From NCBI GenBank assembly GCA_019321725.1, contig CM033110.1, positions 23,491,210 through 23,555,209 on the forward strand: a stretch of 64,000 nucleotides of DNA, given 5' to 3'. The DNA is from Paulownia fortunei (Eukaryota > Streptophyta > Magnoliopsida > Lamiales > Paulowniaceae). Numbering within the stretch: position 1 is the first letter of the stretch; the number at the start of each line of letters is the position of its first letter. The notes under the pieces were generated by a model. The model was given only the letters and a program-made list of their open reading frames with translations. It was not told the origin of the DNA and made no database searches. Of the stretch, positions 22,915-35,864 are shown piece after piece. The position numbers were made by a program, and so were the translations under genes.

Positions 22915-25710
22915 CTAAGAATAATTCTGATAACCATTCCTCATGAAATCAGCCAAAGGCGAATTATCTAAATTTCCTATTATTACACGACACTCCTCCC
23001 ACCACTGCATGAAGCTGCTTTCTGGCAAGAAAATTTCAGGCGAAACTGCAAAGTTCTCTATCAAATTCATCACATAACGATCGAATCCAATCAGATTATC
23101 CATCGATAACCTTTTATCTTCTGAACTGCTTTGGCCATCCTTCAATACTTTGCATGAAATAATGGCTTCCTCAACATAAGCCCAAAAGCAAGAATCCTCC
23201 GTAAGACTGCATGCCTTATTCCTTTCTTTTGCACCTTCAACCGGCCTAGCATCGTTAAACCATTTCTCCAAAAGCACATAATGCTGAGATCTTCCACGAG
23301 TCACATAATCTTTATGGCCTTTCTTGCAGTAATCAGCTATGTCCAGTGGCTCTATGAGTCGCCTGTAATTTGTCCCTCCATAGAGCCAGCGCATGCGGAA
23401 ACTTGCTCCTTCTTTTTGGGGCATTTTCTCTACTTCACTAACCATTCTCTTCCAATACTGTGTGAGGATTCTCTGGCGTTTGATGATTTCTTGTCTGGTT
23501 CTGATTTGTTCTCTGCTTCCTGATTGTTTGTTTTTGTAGCTATCATAATATCCTCCCTGATCCTTTGACAATATCTTGTACCACTCAAGATACGTCATGT
23601 CCAATTTTCTCTCTGCCAGCTTCTTGTTTGGATCAAACACATTCCTCTTGCCTCTTTGAAATTTCTTTTCCCTTTCTGCAGTAGTTGTTGTAAGCGAGTT
23701 CAAATCTCCACCATGCCCCTTTGTTTGACATAGAAATGCAAAATTAAGTTGTTCAGAGATTTGGGTTTGTACTTGATATTCAAGTCCTATTATTCTCTGA
23801 CTGTTTAAACTTAGAAATCCCTTTGTTGCAACTTGCCGTCCATCTATATTGTCCATCTATATTGTACCACATAAATAACATAAATTCACAGATGCAGAAA
23901 GAAAAGTTTGTCAATCATACATATATTAAAGTTGGATTACCTGTGTTTCAACTCCAATGGCTGTTAGCTGCAGCTTGATTCCGGCTTGCAGATTTGTTAG
24001 TGAGTTGTGCACTAGCGACCCTCTCCTGAAGATTGAATTATGCACAAGGACTTCCAAAATCGGCCTATAATCTGTAATCTGAAGGCTATTATGCTGATAA
24101 GGATTTCCAACAAAATTTGACCCCGTTGCCATCAATAGCTCCAATATTGATTCAGGTTCCTCAAAACAAGCACAGCCTGATTCAGAGCATAGGAGAAATG
24201 TACCAAAGGGCTTGTAAGTGCAAGTTTGGGAAATTGAACCATCACAAACACCATTGGTCTGTGGGATAAAAAGATGGGGAACTAAATCTTTGTTCGACAC
24301 CACATGCAAAAAGCTTGAATTCCACGTTGGTCGTTCTGATATGGCTTGTTGGAAACATTTGTCTCCAAGAAGGGGTGATCCAAATGTGATGCAAAGAGGA
24401 CGTTTGGAACTCCTTGGCAGCATGCTATCGAGCAGCCATAATGTGAAAAGGGATGCAATTGATCCTCCCAAACAATGTCCAGTAATAATCAGGGGACTGG
24501 AACTGTCATGCTGCATTGAAGAACACAAATAACTCAGCAAAGGCATGTGTTGAGCATAAATGAGTCTCTTTGAGCCTGAAAAACAGACAGCAGCTCCACA
24601 AGCCAGCCACAAATTTCAATTATCTCAACTTGTTTTAGGAAAATGCTACTGATAGGGACCAAATTTACAAACTCATTGCAAAGAGAGGATAGTGGGGAGC
24701 TTATCGTTGAGAATATCTTTTTACGGCCGCAGCAAGCAGAATTATAATTTTTCATGTAAGTTGCCGCATATTTGATACTTTTAAGAAATTATAAGTTACT
24801 ATTTCCTGTGAATGTCTTTATTCCGTTCCGGAATGTCTAAAAATAATATCTTAGTTCCTATAGTAGCCATTTAGTTTTCAGGAATGCTTGCATGTACATC
24901 ATGTGCAGTGTAGCACACTAATGTTTAACCAAAAGTAAAATGTAAAGATGCAAAAACATAAAACATCTTCAATTTCTTGTACTTCGTACCAATTCAAATA
25001 AGGACTCTCAAATTGGACATCTCCGCCAAATGGACATGATTATGCAAGTCCTCTCTTGCGTACAGAAGCAAAACATCAAAAAAGAAATTATCGGAAATCA
25101 TTTTTAGATACTTTGGTGCATTAACGACAGCTTTTAAAATAGAAGACTTCTTCTAATCTTTTAACCTAATGGGTCTGTAATTAATTAGAAAAATCATTTT
25201 TGAAGATTTTCTTGAAAAACAAAAAATAAGAGGGATACCTGCTGGTTTCTGAGACGAGTCAACTCAGCTAGGAGAGAGAAAAAAATGGTTACGGCTTCTC
25301 TGTGAATGGCGAAGGATGGATTGACTTTGGTGGCCACAAAATCAAACAGATTGAATGACCCTTTGAGTTCTTCCGATGAAACCAAGTCTCTACCTTGCGT
25401 CTGAAGATGGTGCACAGTGACTTCTGGCGAGGATACAAAAGCTATTATGGTGCCATTTGGAGGGTGATGAACTTTGTACTTGACATAAGGAAGAGTTGGA
25501 TCATTGGGAGAAGATTGTTGAGTGTCTAAAATAGCTTCCCAGGAACAGCTGAGAAGACCTGAGTTTACCAGCAAATCTGCTAGTTCCGCTCCGCTGCTGA
25601 ACCTACATCAGAATGGAAAAGTGTAAAAAAATATGCAGCAGAAAATTATTTTCTTGGAGAAGGTGGAATCGAACACGGAGTTTCTTTTCTCACAGGGAAT
25701 GCTGGTCCAT
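22915..25710 (-). CDS. SAG101: SAG101, EDS1-family lipase-like immune regulator
   Basis: Exons 25710-25694, 25602-25239, about 24567 (or 24575)-23941, and 23856-22915, giving about 649 residues. The tiny first exon encodes MDQHSL and joins FSSGAELADLLVNSGLLSCSW, the usual SAG101 start. The alpha/beta-hydrolase part has LIITGHCLGGSIASL and RPLCITFGSPLLGD. The C-terminal EP domain has DMTYLEWYK, YYDSYK, NNYRR-like TNYRRLIEPLDIADY, GRSQHYVLLEKWF, DSCFWAYVEEA and SPEIFLPESSFMQWW. SAG101 pairs with EDS1 in the nucleus and cytosol. The heterodimer senses small nucleotides made by TIR-domain receptors and activates NRG1-type helper NLRs. The nucleophile elbow has Cys159 where lipases have Ser. The intron-2 acceptor is unsettled: the pyrimidine-rich acceptor before 24575 is one base out of phase, and a weaker AAAG site before 24567 restores it. 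The last acceptor lies in a 13-bp tandem repeat. Longer than Arabidopsis SAG101 (537 aa). Confidence 0.93.
23838..23863. repeat. 13-bp tandem repeat across the last SAG101 splice acceptor
   Basis: GTCCATCTATATT occurs twice head to tail, at 23838-23850 and 23851-23863. On the minus strand each copy contains TATAG followed by ATGGAC, so the acceptor of the last SAG101 intron exists in two copies 13 bases apart. Only the upstream copy (exon start 23856) keeps the frame. Confidence 0.9.
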
Positions 25711-25851
25711 TTGAATTCCTCGAGAGTCTTCGTTCTTGCAAATTGAAGCTTATAGTATAGAATTCAACAGGAAATCTATGTCAAGATTTTTTATAGTTTG
25801 GCTGCATATAGGTATTTATAAATATATATATATACATATATACACATACAC

Positions 25852-25891
<40 letters not shown>

Positions 25892-26648
25892 CTTGGCCGA
25901 AATGGAGAATAATGCAATGCAAGAAGCAAGTTGTATGGTGAGTCAACAGGACGCGTTAACATAGTACATGGAGTGAGACGTGTTGTTATTGGAAGGACCT
26001 TCTGAATTTACACACGTTTTCCCCATTATAGCACGAGATCCCGAAGAGGACATTCATAGTAGATCCCGAGATTCCAAGGACATACGTAGTTTTGTGCATT
26101 AACCAATTGAAGCATCATCTTACACTTATGGCGATGGATTTTGCAGTGCATGTATAAATGAGATGGTTTTGATGCTAGTTACCTACATCTGAGGTCTGTT
26201 GCAAGACAACTAACCTTCTACAGAAGATACACCTTACTAGGATGCTCAATTAACATTACACAGATATTCTATGAGCCCATTACTACTCCAGGGCAAATAA
26301 CTGTAGAGATCAAACAAATAATGATCCCCATTTCTTTTTATTTTTTATTAAATAATAATTTGCTTGCCTGCCAACGTCAAGAAGCCTTAATGCATATCTC
26401 CTGGTAGCAGAGTAACAGAAAAAACAGCTCAGAGAGAATTAAACATTGCTGTTTGAAAGGGTACTCATGGTACAATGAGATTAGTTAAAACGATAACTGT
26501 AATAAGATGCCTGACTTACCTACAAGAACCCTGCCATGAAAATGTAGAAAATTTACAAAAACTGCCCTCCACAACCGGGGCGCCCCTTACTAAAACAATG
26601 GGGGGCAAAATTTTCATAATCAGAAAACAATGAGAGTTTTGAATCAAA
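25711..26648. other. SAG101 promoter / PIGN 3' flank, no gene seen
   Basis: AT-rich DNA between the SAG101 start and the PIGN stop codon, both on the minus strand. It holds a (TA/TACA)n-(AG)n microsatellite at about 25822-25889. No coding exon recognised. Confidence 0.6.
25858..25889. repeat. (AG)16 microsatellite next to a TA/CA-rich tract
   Basis: Uninterrupted AG dinucleotide run of 32 bases, preceded by alternating TATA/CACATA sequence from about 25822. Lies about 150 bases upstream of the SAG101 ATG. On the SAG101 strand it reads as a CT tract in the promoter or leader. Confidence 0.95.
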
Positions 26649-29600
26649 TCACATCTGTTTCTGAGAACGCCGCTTAGAGGATCTAGTTTGGATGTCTTTG
26701 GTGTATATACTTGTAAGAGCAAAAAGCAAGAGAACAAACACAACTTGGGCACTCATGATTCCAAAATGGCTAATGCTGTTGCCGATTTCCATCCAGCTTC
26801 CTGTATTTTGGACCTGTGACACATAACAGCTTTAGTCAACATTAAATGTTAGGGAAGCTAATTGTTCCCTCAACCTATCAAACAAATCGATAAAAGTCAC
26901 ACCACATTTTTGGGTTTAAAACATAATATTAGCTTGTCCCAAGAAAAAAATTGGCAGCATCAAATTTATAATATGGAATTATAGAAGGGGGAAATTGAAC
27001 ACATAATTTGTTAAAGAGCACTACTACTGTAAAGAATTAGTAGGTTTCAAATTGTATTCCTAAGTGAACTTCGGTGCACACGTGTGAATATATTGAGTTA
27101 GAACCAAAAATTCAATCAAGAGAATGAAAGACAATACCAGGAAGAAGAAGTGAATTGTCATGACGTCTGAACAAATTATGACAAGAAAATAGCATCCCAA
27201 CAGTGGAACTCTGATCAATCTGGTAATTGCAGTAAACGTGCATCTGCATTTGATTTTGAAATCCAAGGAGTTAGTTAAGGCCAAAAATGAAAGCAACTAA
27301 ATTATCAATCGTCTTTAGAATAGAGGCAATTACTAATTCAGGAGCTGCTAATCATTAAGTTTCTACAGATTTAACAGACAAAAAAAAAATCCTTCTTTCC
27401 TAGCTTCCTTATTGATCTCCCCCCATGTTCTGACAGATAGTATGTTCCTTTTAACGTTATTTGACACCAATGAAAGTCACAAAAGTTCCCAGGACGAAGT
27501 ATTTTAAAGTTAGATGTGTGATTCCAGAACCAGCCAATATCACAAATAAAAAAGTAGTAGCATGAACAATAACACAACTCAGATTTAAAAAGGAAAAGGC
27601 TCGCACAAGTTTTCAAGAAAAGCAATTTTCTGAATGAAGCAAAACCGAATTAACTATACTTACATGACTAGCACAAATGGTATCAATAATTTGAAAATAA
27701 GAAGGGCTGCCATCAGAAATGGCTGCAACCAATAGAAAATAATTTGAAGTTAGTACTATAAGACAAAACTAAAAGATATATAGATTTTTAGTTGGTACTC
27801 ACACTGAAGATTGTGATGAATCGATAAACAGAAGATATCTCAAAACTCGCAATACTTGCAAAGTTACCAGTTCCAAAGAATGCAATGTTGAAGAAGATCA
27901 TCTGCAAACAGAATAACATTTGAAGCACATGAACACGAGTTGATGAACTGTGACAAATCTAAAGTTTAGAGCGGGGAAAAGATTTCATGAATTATAAAAA
28001 TATATTAATATAACCTCCATATAATTATATTTTTATAACCTCTATATAATATTCATGAACACAGTTTGTGAGCAACAAATAGTGCATGGAAGCATCAAGT
28101 GGCAATTATTCTATAAAAAAGATATCTCCATGAATGAAAAGAGTGGGCAAAAGAAAAAATAAATAAATATCTTTACTTAGGTAAAAGAGAGCAGCAGGAA
28201 ACTAATTCTGGAAAGTATTTCGAAAATATCAGTGATCTGTGATTAAAAAGCGTCAATGGAACATAAAGAGATCATGTTGTTGGATATAGAACCAGCAAAC
28301 TTTCCTGTATTCCTTTCTTTCTCATAAACGCATACACATGCAGACAAGACAAAGTGGGTGTTCGTCAGGCTAATGAATTTCAATACAGTTAAGGCTATAA
28401 TTAATAATGACTGTTGTTCACTCACAAATGCTAATGGAATTCGCATATCAGATAACTGCAAGCATCTATCCTCGGATGCCAAAACAAGGTTATCCTCCAT
28501 AGGTTTGATAGAACTTGAAGATTTGTTCATCTTACTTATATAGAGATGAGCATTTTCAAAAAGTATCCATGCCATAAGTGCAAGAGCAAGAGCACCGTAG
28601 AATACAGCTTCATATCTGCATGGGTTTGACAAGAAAGTAAGATCACATGAATGCCAATACGTCTTCTTGTCCATAAAACTCTCTATTCTGACCGAAGTTC
28701 TCAGTTAAGGTATGAGAAGTACCCTATTGACAACAGGAGGAATGCAGGGGCAAAACCAAGAAATATGGAATTAAGCCTAGACAAGAGACCATTTGCTGAA
28801 AAAAGTGGGAGAAACATTGACACACCTGAAGAAGAAACAACAAAAAAAAATCTGTCAAGCTGTAATTTATACCATGAATGAGAATTTAACTTCATGTAAA
28901 CTCATAACATACGTTCAACTTCAATACTTTATAGGGAAGGCAAATTTACATGATTCTAGTTCCGTTTTGGCACCCTTTGGATTCCCAAAGAAAGACCAAA
29001 AAGAGGGGCCCATGTATGTGACAGAGGCACCACAACAGGTTCTATCCAAACTTCTTCCACATTTTATAACTAACTGGATCCGGATAGAAAGAATAAATAA
29101 CATAAACAGAAGAATACTATATTGAGTATTTAAATTATTTAATGATACATAAAATAAAGTTCATTTAAATATAACTATACAAATTGGTGAAGACAACCAA
29201 TCTTAAAGTCAGATAATGTTTCCATATATATTGAAAAAGTAAATCATAACAGCTAAACTTGCATAGCAAATAATGAGAAAAGAATATAGCATCAATTCAA
29301 GAAATAGCCATCTGAAGCTTAATGTTGTAATAATAGAGAAGGGTTTTGGAAGCTGCCTTTTATAGAGTCCTACATAGAATGATTTTAATTTTTTGTTAGC
29401 CTTTGTTCTTCAGATAATAAGTTTCTATCTTTCTCCTTCTGTAAATGTAACATGCAAAGACACCCCAAATAATCCAAATCTTAAGACTGCTAAAAGTAAG
29501 ATAGACCAATAAAGTCAGATATCTTCTTGGTTCACAACCTAATCTAGGGAGCATGTCTGAGGGAAAACCAACTCAATTAACAAGAACTTTTTGGACTTAC

Positions 29601-32600
29601 TTGTCTTTTATTTTTTCAGTTAAGTAGAAGGGTCATTTTATAAGGATAAAAAAAGTCACATATTCTAGGAAACTTACTCTCTCACAAAGTTTACTCTAGT
29701 CTCAGTATCAAATAAGCTACATACAAAACATTAGATGAAGCTCTTGATTATGTACTGTTGAATGGTAGATTAAGAGTGATTGGGATAGTCTTTATCAGAA
29801 TACAGGACATGTCAGATCATTCCTTTGAGAATGGAACAGTGGCAATCTATGCAATTATACGAAGCAAATCCTAGTCAATCTCGAGGTTTTTCAGCTTCAA
29901 TATAATACAATCATCAATAGCAAAATGGAGAAAAAGATATCTAAGTGAAAGAACAAAGAGCATGGGAGGCAAATAAGCAAATTCACAATCATAGGAAAGA
30001 GCCAAAAAATACCAGCAATTGACCAATTTATCACTTGGTGTAATGCAAGCAATTCTTGCTTTTCTGTTCTACGAGATGTTGACAAAGACACCATAAGTGA
30101 TGAAAAAACAACCAGTAAGACCTATTACATTGCAGCAAAAGTTTCAAATTAGATATTCAGTAGATACAATTACGTTAGGCAAATTGAATAGATGTATCAT
30201 GTATACCTGAAAGAGAAAAAGGATATTAAATTTGGATTTCTGCAGTTCATGAGTTAGAGAAAACCAATATTTACTATCTCCGGCATACACATCCAGATAT
30301 CTTGCTGCTCCTCCAATTATTACAATCATAAATCCACTACAAATTCTGCAAAATGAAATATAGCAATAAGTTAGAACAGAAATCCTATGTTATTTGTCAC
30401 TGTATCCAGAGGCATTACATAAAAGTGATTTCCAAAATTAACCTATGGATTAATATGTAACTCAGAAATTTTACGGTTAGTAAACTCACATTCTTGCAAT
30501 CAAATTTCTAGGTTAATAGAATGAAGGGCAAGCATGATCTCTCATTTCCAAATTGGTTTTTGAGTGAAACGCTGGAACTTCTAGCTAGTATTAGTAACCA
30601 TAAATTGGTCTCTGAGTGAGTAATCTTGAACTTCTCACTAGCAGCAATAACCATGATAAGCATGCAATTGAGTTGGATTTACATTTGCTCACAGACTCTT
30701 AAGCATAACTTAATTAGCTCGCAGAGACAGTTTAACTAGCTAGAAAATGCTGTTATTTCCCGCTAAAACCATAAAAATTCCATAAGATCATGATGTATAT
30801 TTGAAGGCATTTTAGAAGATTCGTCGGTCTAATCATATATATTGGTACTTCAGTAAGGACAAGGGAAGAATTTTATTTGAAAATAAAATAAAACCAAAAC
30901 TTACACTAGTTTGGTATTATCTGGAATTTCAGCAGGCATCAAAGTAAAAATGGACAAAAACCAACATGCTAGCCATACAAAAACTGGTATTCCTGAGTCC
31001 CATGGTAATGAGTAAAGAAGATAAACAGTAGCAATAACCCCAACAAGCAAGAAACTCCAAGTATATATCTTCCTGTCCATGAAACTTTTCACCTGCATAA
31101 AGTAGAATAAGATAATACAACTCAGAATGAGATTCAGAGTGCTCAGAGTATCCTGGATACTTCAAGTATTAATATCAGAAAATGCCACGTACCAGGATTT
31201 CAAGGATGAACACAGATACAATAAAACTAGCCAAAAGTTTTACAAAATAACTAATTTCTTTCCCAAGCATGTATGTCCATAATGCTTTTAAAAACTGATA
31301 TTCACAGCAGATTTGGACCCAAAGAAATATTGTCATTGCAAAATATGCATGGTAGAGAGGAGGAGAATGTTCCACAAGCATTATAATACACACTGATCCC
31401 ATCAGGAGACATCCAGAGAAGTATACCTGTCAAGGGAGAAGAAAGTAACTTATTGTACAGAAGCAGAAGAAAGTTTGACACCAGCATAGTTTGTTTTACT
31501 ACCTTCCCGGTGTTCGTTCTCATGTAAACTGATTGGTCCTTTCTGAAAAAATTTCCAGGTAATGCAGTATAAGATTGCAACACATGGACTATCAGATAGA
31601 TCATCCATCCAAGATAGCCAAGAGAAATTACTGTCATCAGCATAAACCAATCATAAGTCTGAAAATAATGAAGCCCTTCCAATGCCAAGCTTCGAAGATT
31701 TTCAGATAGCTTTTTTGCAGCTTCATAGTCCCTAATAGATATTAGATGCTCAATTTGATCCAAGACCAAAGTATAATTGGCCAAGGGTTTGAAAGGCTTA
31801 AAACATAATGAGTTTGCCTGCTTCAATTCTTATCAAATAGTCAAGGAAACTGTTAGTAAAAATCAGTTCCATTCCCAGGCAGCCTCCATAGCTTTATATG
31901 AAAAGGCAACAACGATCTACTTAAATAATTAAAATAAGAGGTTTAAATATGACTTAATCAGCACTGCAGTCAATCCCCTTGCCCCAGTTGACACCCTTTC
32001 TCCCCACCCTGCATGTGGCTGAGAGGATAGGGGCTAACAGACTTTGGTTTCAGTATAGTGCATACCAAAATGGACTAGTTAGCAGGATGCTGCACAAGTG
32101 CTAAGCAGATGGACACTTCGGCAAAAGCTAATCATGAGCTTCAAACAGCCCAGTGAAATTTCATGACTGAAGTTGGAGATAAAAAATCAATCTTACTTAA
32201 AGAGCTTCTGAATGGCAAGACTGTTAAACTCGCCCACAAAATCGAAGTGAAAACGGTCCAAGCAAAAGTTAGGAAACAACCACATTTGACAACCAAAATG
32301 GTGTCTCAGTATAAAGGATACGTGACTTCCAAAGAAATTGATTGAGAATTTGCTTTGTGTTAGCCAGCACGGCCTCAACTTCTTCCACCTGGTAGACACA
32401 TTATTTCACCTCTTCACTCCACGCAGAAATCTCAGATGGAATGGAAACAATTGCAAAATGAACACTTCCAAAAAGAAAATAAAGAATATGCATAATTACA
32501 TAGCTTGAATTTTGATAGGTAAAGACAAATCCCATGGCTCAAGCTTTAATGCAATCATCAGGGGAACATTATTATTGCCAGCTCACCTCACTAAAACTAA

Positions 32601-34448
32601 CATATCCAAGTGGCAAATTTCCAACTGAGTTAACAGGGCATGGCAAACCTAGAAGAGTTGACTGTCAAAAGTTTCAAAAAAAAAAATTATTAGTAAGTAC
32701 ATAGAGGAAGGCATTCTAAATGAGAAAACCAAATATTCCACTAAATAATAAATTGTACAACCATCAAAGGTGCAATATCAGCTTGATTCACATCCAGTCT
32801 CTCTAAGTCATCAAGACCCCACTCGGATGGTGTAGGCAAGTCATGCACATGCTCATCAACAAAGCGAACAGTATCATCATGATGATGGCTTTCAGAAATT
32901 GGCACAGGTTGTCGAACACCTGCTCCCCAAGCAACAAGGGGAGTATCAGTGTTTGAGGGATGCCCATCTCCATGGCTTCCTATCAAGAAATGACAGCTAT
33001 CAGCAATTTTAATGCCTCAACTACATAGTATTTAAAGAATTTTGAGCCAGCATGCGTATAGCTTCTAAGTGAAAATATGATTGAATGTAGGCATGCTCAA
33101 CCTTTGTCACTCATCCCATGATCGGCTGTAAAAACATATGCTGTCAAATTGTCCTTGAAGTAACTCTGAACAAGATTATAAACTCTTTCAGCAATACGAT
33201 CAACAACCTTAACGTTATTGAGATAGACGGATGAATAGGGCCGATGAGCATGACCATTTGAATCGCAACCAAGCAGGTGCAGAAATATAACAAGATTATC
33301 TTGTTGAAGAAGCTGCTTCAATTTTGCATCTTCATTAGACTTGTTCAAAAGGCTCTGGAATTGATCTAGTGACCATTCATCCAAAAACGAAGCATCTGCA
33401 TGAACACAAGATACAAAATCAAAAGAATTACCTGCGAACTTACACAGGATAGAGCTAAGAGAAAAAGTAACAAACCAGTTGCAAAATCTTCATATTCATG
33501 TGGATAAGAGTTCCATGTGCTATCCTCCAAGGCACCACAAAATATAGGAATGATATCTGGGCTGCCAAATGCAAATGTATGCCGGCTCCTATTAAACACC
33601 GAATCAAACTCAACTGGATTCGCTTTCCAGCCTACAATAAAACAGTAGCAAATAAACAACTAATATCTACATATCAAGATGATAACAACAGTATTCAACG
33701 AAAGAATTTGTGGTTGAGTACAGAATAGAACCTGTCTATTTCTATTTTTAGGTCTCAGTAGAGGTTTCGTCTATTTGTGTTAAGTGGATACTTTGAGAGG
33801 ACTGTTGTTTTGTGAGTTTGTGGGCTTTCTTGTGTATCTTGATGTTCTTTCTAAAGTTAAAATAATTTACTCTACCCAAGGGGCCAGCATTAACTTAAAT
33901 GCTTGCCAAATTACCAACCTTTAGTAACAGCACTAGGATCTTCATAAAAGCCAGCAATAATTGCAACATGTCCAGGCCTGGATTCCGTGGGAGGGCGCGC
34001 ATGCGACACTCCCCAACGACCACGCTCTTTAATCACACTCCTCAAAAACGGCGCCCTGTAATTCCCATCTGAATCGGGCTCAAAAAACTTATCTGCCCTT
34101 AAACCATCCGCTGCAATCAAAACATCATATACTTGTCGAGTCAATTAATCAAACACGTTGTGTGGTATGCAATTTTAGAGGTAAACAAAACAAGCAGTTA
34201 CCAACGAGGAGTACTAGGCGTTTGGCGGGGCCGGAGAATCGTGGTTTGACGCGTTCCATGCCGTGGACAATTGGGCTCTTGAAATAAATATCGAAAATGC
34301 TGAGCATGTAAACTGCGTGGAGTAATACTCCGAGAATCACTAGCCATTTTTCTCGTCTTTTCAGAAACTGAGTACGGATTCTAAGAATACTTGCCTCTGA
34401 TGATCTGATGTTGTTTCTCACGCCTAGGATACCGTCGGCTCCCCTCAT
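26649..34448 (-). CDS. PIGN: GPI ethanolamine phosphate transferase 1 (PIG-N)
   Basis: Eighteen exons: 34448-34202, 34110-33919, 33631-33476, 33395-33102, 32979-32762, 32661-32587, 32388-32322, 31828-31503, 31426-31193, 31092-30905, 30345-30207, 30121-30013, 28825-28723, 28615-28426, 27901-27803, 27722-27664, 27243-27138 and 26813-26649. All phases close, giving 988 residues, normal for the family. The enzyme sits in the ER membrane and adds ethanolamine phosphate to the first mannose of the GPI precursor. After an N-terminal membrane segment (about 36-56), the luminal phosphatase-like domain carries its metal and catalytic motifs: ADGLRADK (83-90), PPTESRPGH (122-130), [11 protein letters not shown] (about 241-251) and [19 protein letters not shown] (about 288-306). 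The C-terminal half is multi-pass, with a family-typical [12 protein letters not shown] before the first helix. It ends in a basic tail with SSKRRSQK. Unlike some neighbours, no frame break was found in nearly 3 kb of coding sequence. Confidence 0.96.
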
Positions 34449-34990
34449 TCTTTTTCAAGATTGGATTTTTAGTTGAAGCAAAGCAAAAATGGCTTCTGGA
34501 TCTTGGTAATCAATTTTCTTCTTCTTGATGCTTGAACCAAAAAATAAAAATTACAAAAAGATGAATTTTCGGGTCTCGGGTCATCGGATCCGGGTTCTGT
34601 TCAAAAGTCGAAAATCGTTGAGCTGCCGCTGCGATGCAAACGTACAAGTACAACTCCCGCAGCGTAGTGTACAATGGGTTTTCGTTAGGATTTTTTTTTT
34701 CTTTTTTTTAATATAACAAAACCACCCAATTATAGGTGAGGCGTTAAGCATTAACCCCAAGTATATATAAATCTCAATGATATTAGAGAAAATTGCATAA
34801 ACCCTTCAAGAAACTCCCTTTGTTAAGAGAAATAATCAAATTGTCATTTAATTTGTTTTTTAATTATTTAAGTATATATTCATTAATATATATTATATCG
34901 ATTGATTTTGTAATTGTTACGTCAATTATATATACTGAATATGTATCTCATTTTATATTTATATATACTCTCACACATATATGCATATAA

Positions 34991-35114
34991 GTATGTGTAA
35001 AATATATGATGATATATACTGGTGTATGTAAAATATATGATAATCTATATTGGTGTGTATAAAATATAAGATAATACATATTGAATTGTGTAAAATATAT
35101 GATGAGATGTATAC
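34991..35114. repeat. 31-bp minisatellite, four diverged copies
   Basis: Units start at 34991, 35022, 35053 and 35084, each 31 bases. They share a GTGTAAAATATATGAT-like core followed by AT-rich sequence and TG. Copies differ by several substitutions but keep identical length. Confidence 0.85.
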
Positions 35115-35773
35115 CTAAAATATATAACATAAGAAAGTCTATTTCAAGTTCTGGTTTTGTTTCTAACAACCTTAAAGAGAATTACCATGAATTCAAACCC
35201 ATTTCAATCTGAATTACACCTAGGCATCTTTTCTCTTCTTTTTCCCCTTCCAGCCACCACCCCATCCCAAAACAATGGGATCACCGGATATTTTCCAATT
35301 TACGTTTTCTTTAATTGTTTCACAAAAGTTGTAACCGCATATGTGGAATTTGAAACCAAATTGATTAGTTAATAATATGATTTAAGTTATTAATCTACTT
35401 AAATAAATCACTCGTTTTATTACCTAAAAATAATAATAAATTAACTGGTTAACAGCATCAATGGAACTGTAGATTTGGTATTTGGGATGGAGATAGCTAG
35501 TAGTTAACAATTCTCACTTCTCAGTCCAAATTTCAGTGGCAAATTCATTGCCAGACGAAGGTCAATTGAATTGTCCATTTGGATATTCCTAGATTAAGGG
35601 TCTTGATTTATAAAGTGCTGGCAATTCTGTCAAATGAACATGACAACCTAGTTCAATGATAATTAAAGATCAGAATTTAAGAACATACAGTATTACCTAA
35701 AGGATAACACTAGTGCTACTCTGGCTTTATTACATTAGGATGCATAAGTAAGTAATCAAGATCACCAGCTCAA

Positions 35774-35817
35774 GTGTGTGTGTGTGTGTGTGTGTGTTGG
35801 GGGGGGGGGGGGGGGGG
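35774..35817. repeat. (GT)12 followed by a run of 19 G
   Basis: Twelve GT repeats, one T, then 19 consecutive G on the plus strand, just past the AG-peptide stop codon. On the gene's strand this is C19 then (AC)12, in or near its 3' UTR. Length of such a G run is easily misread in sequencing. Confidence 0.95.
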
Positions 35818-35864
35818 CGACAGTAAGCACACATAACTACAATAGTGTACAAGTAATATGAAGC

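Larger units (their letters stand above)
34449..35864. other. Intergenic region with minisatellite and GT/G tract, no gene seen
   Basis: PIGN promoter followed by AT-rich DNA with the 31-bp minisatellite (34991-35114) and, near the AG-peptide 3' end, the GT/G tract (35774-35817). No gene recognised. Confidence 0.6.

Noticed and set aside
25655..25680. tRNA-like B box (GTTCGATTCC on the minus strand)
   Set aside because: It lies in SAG101 intron 1, and I found no A box or cloverleaf upstream of it.
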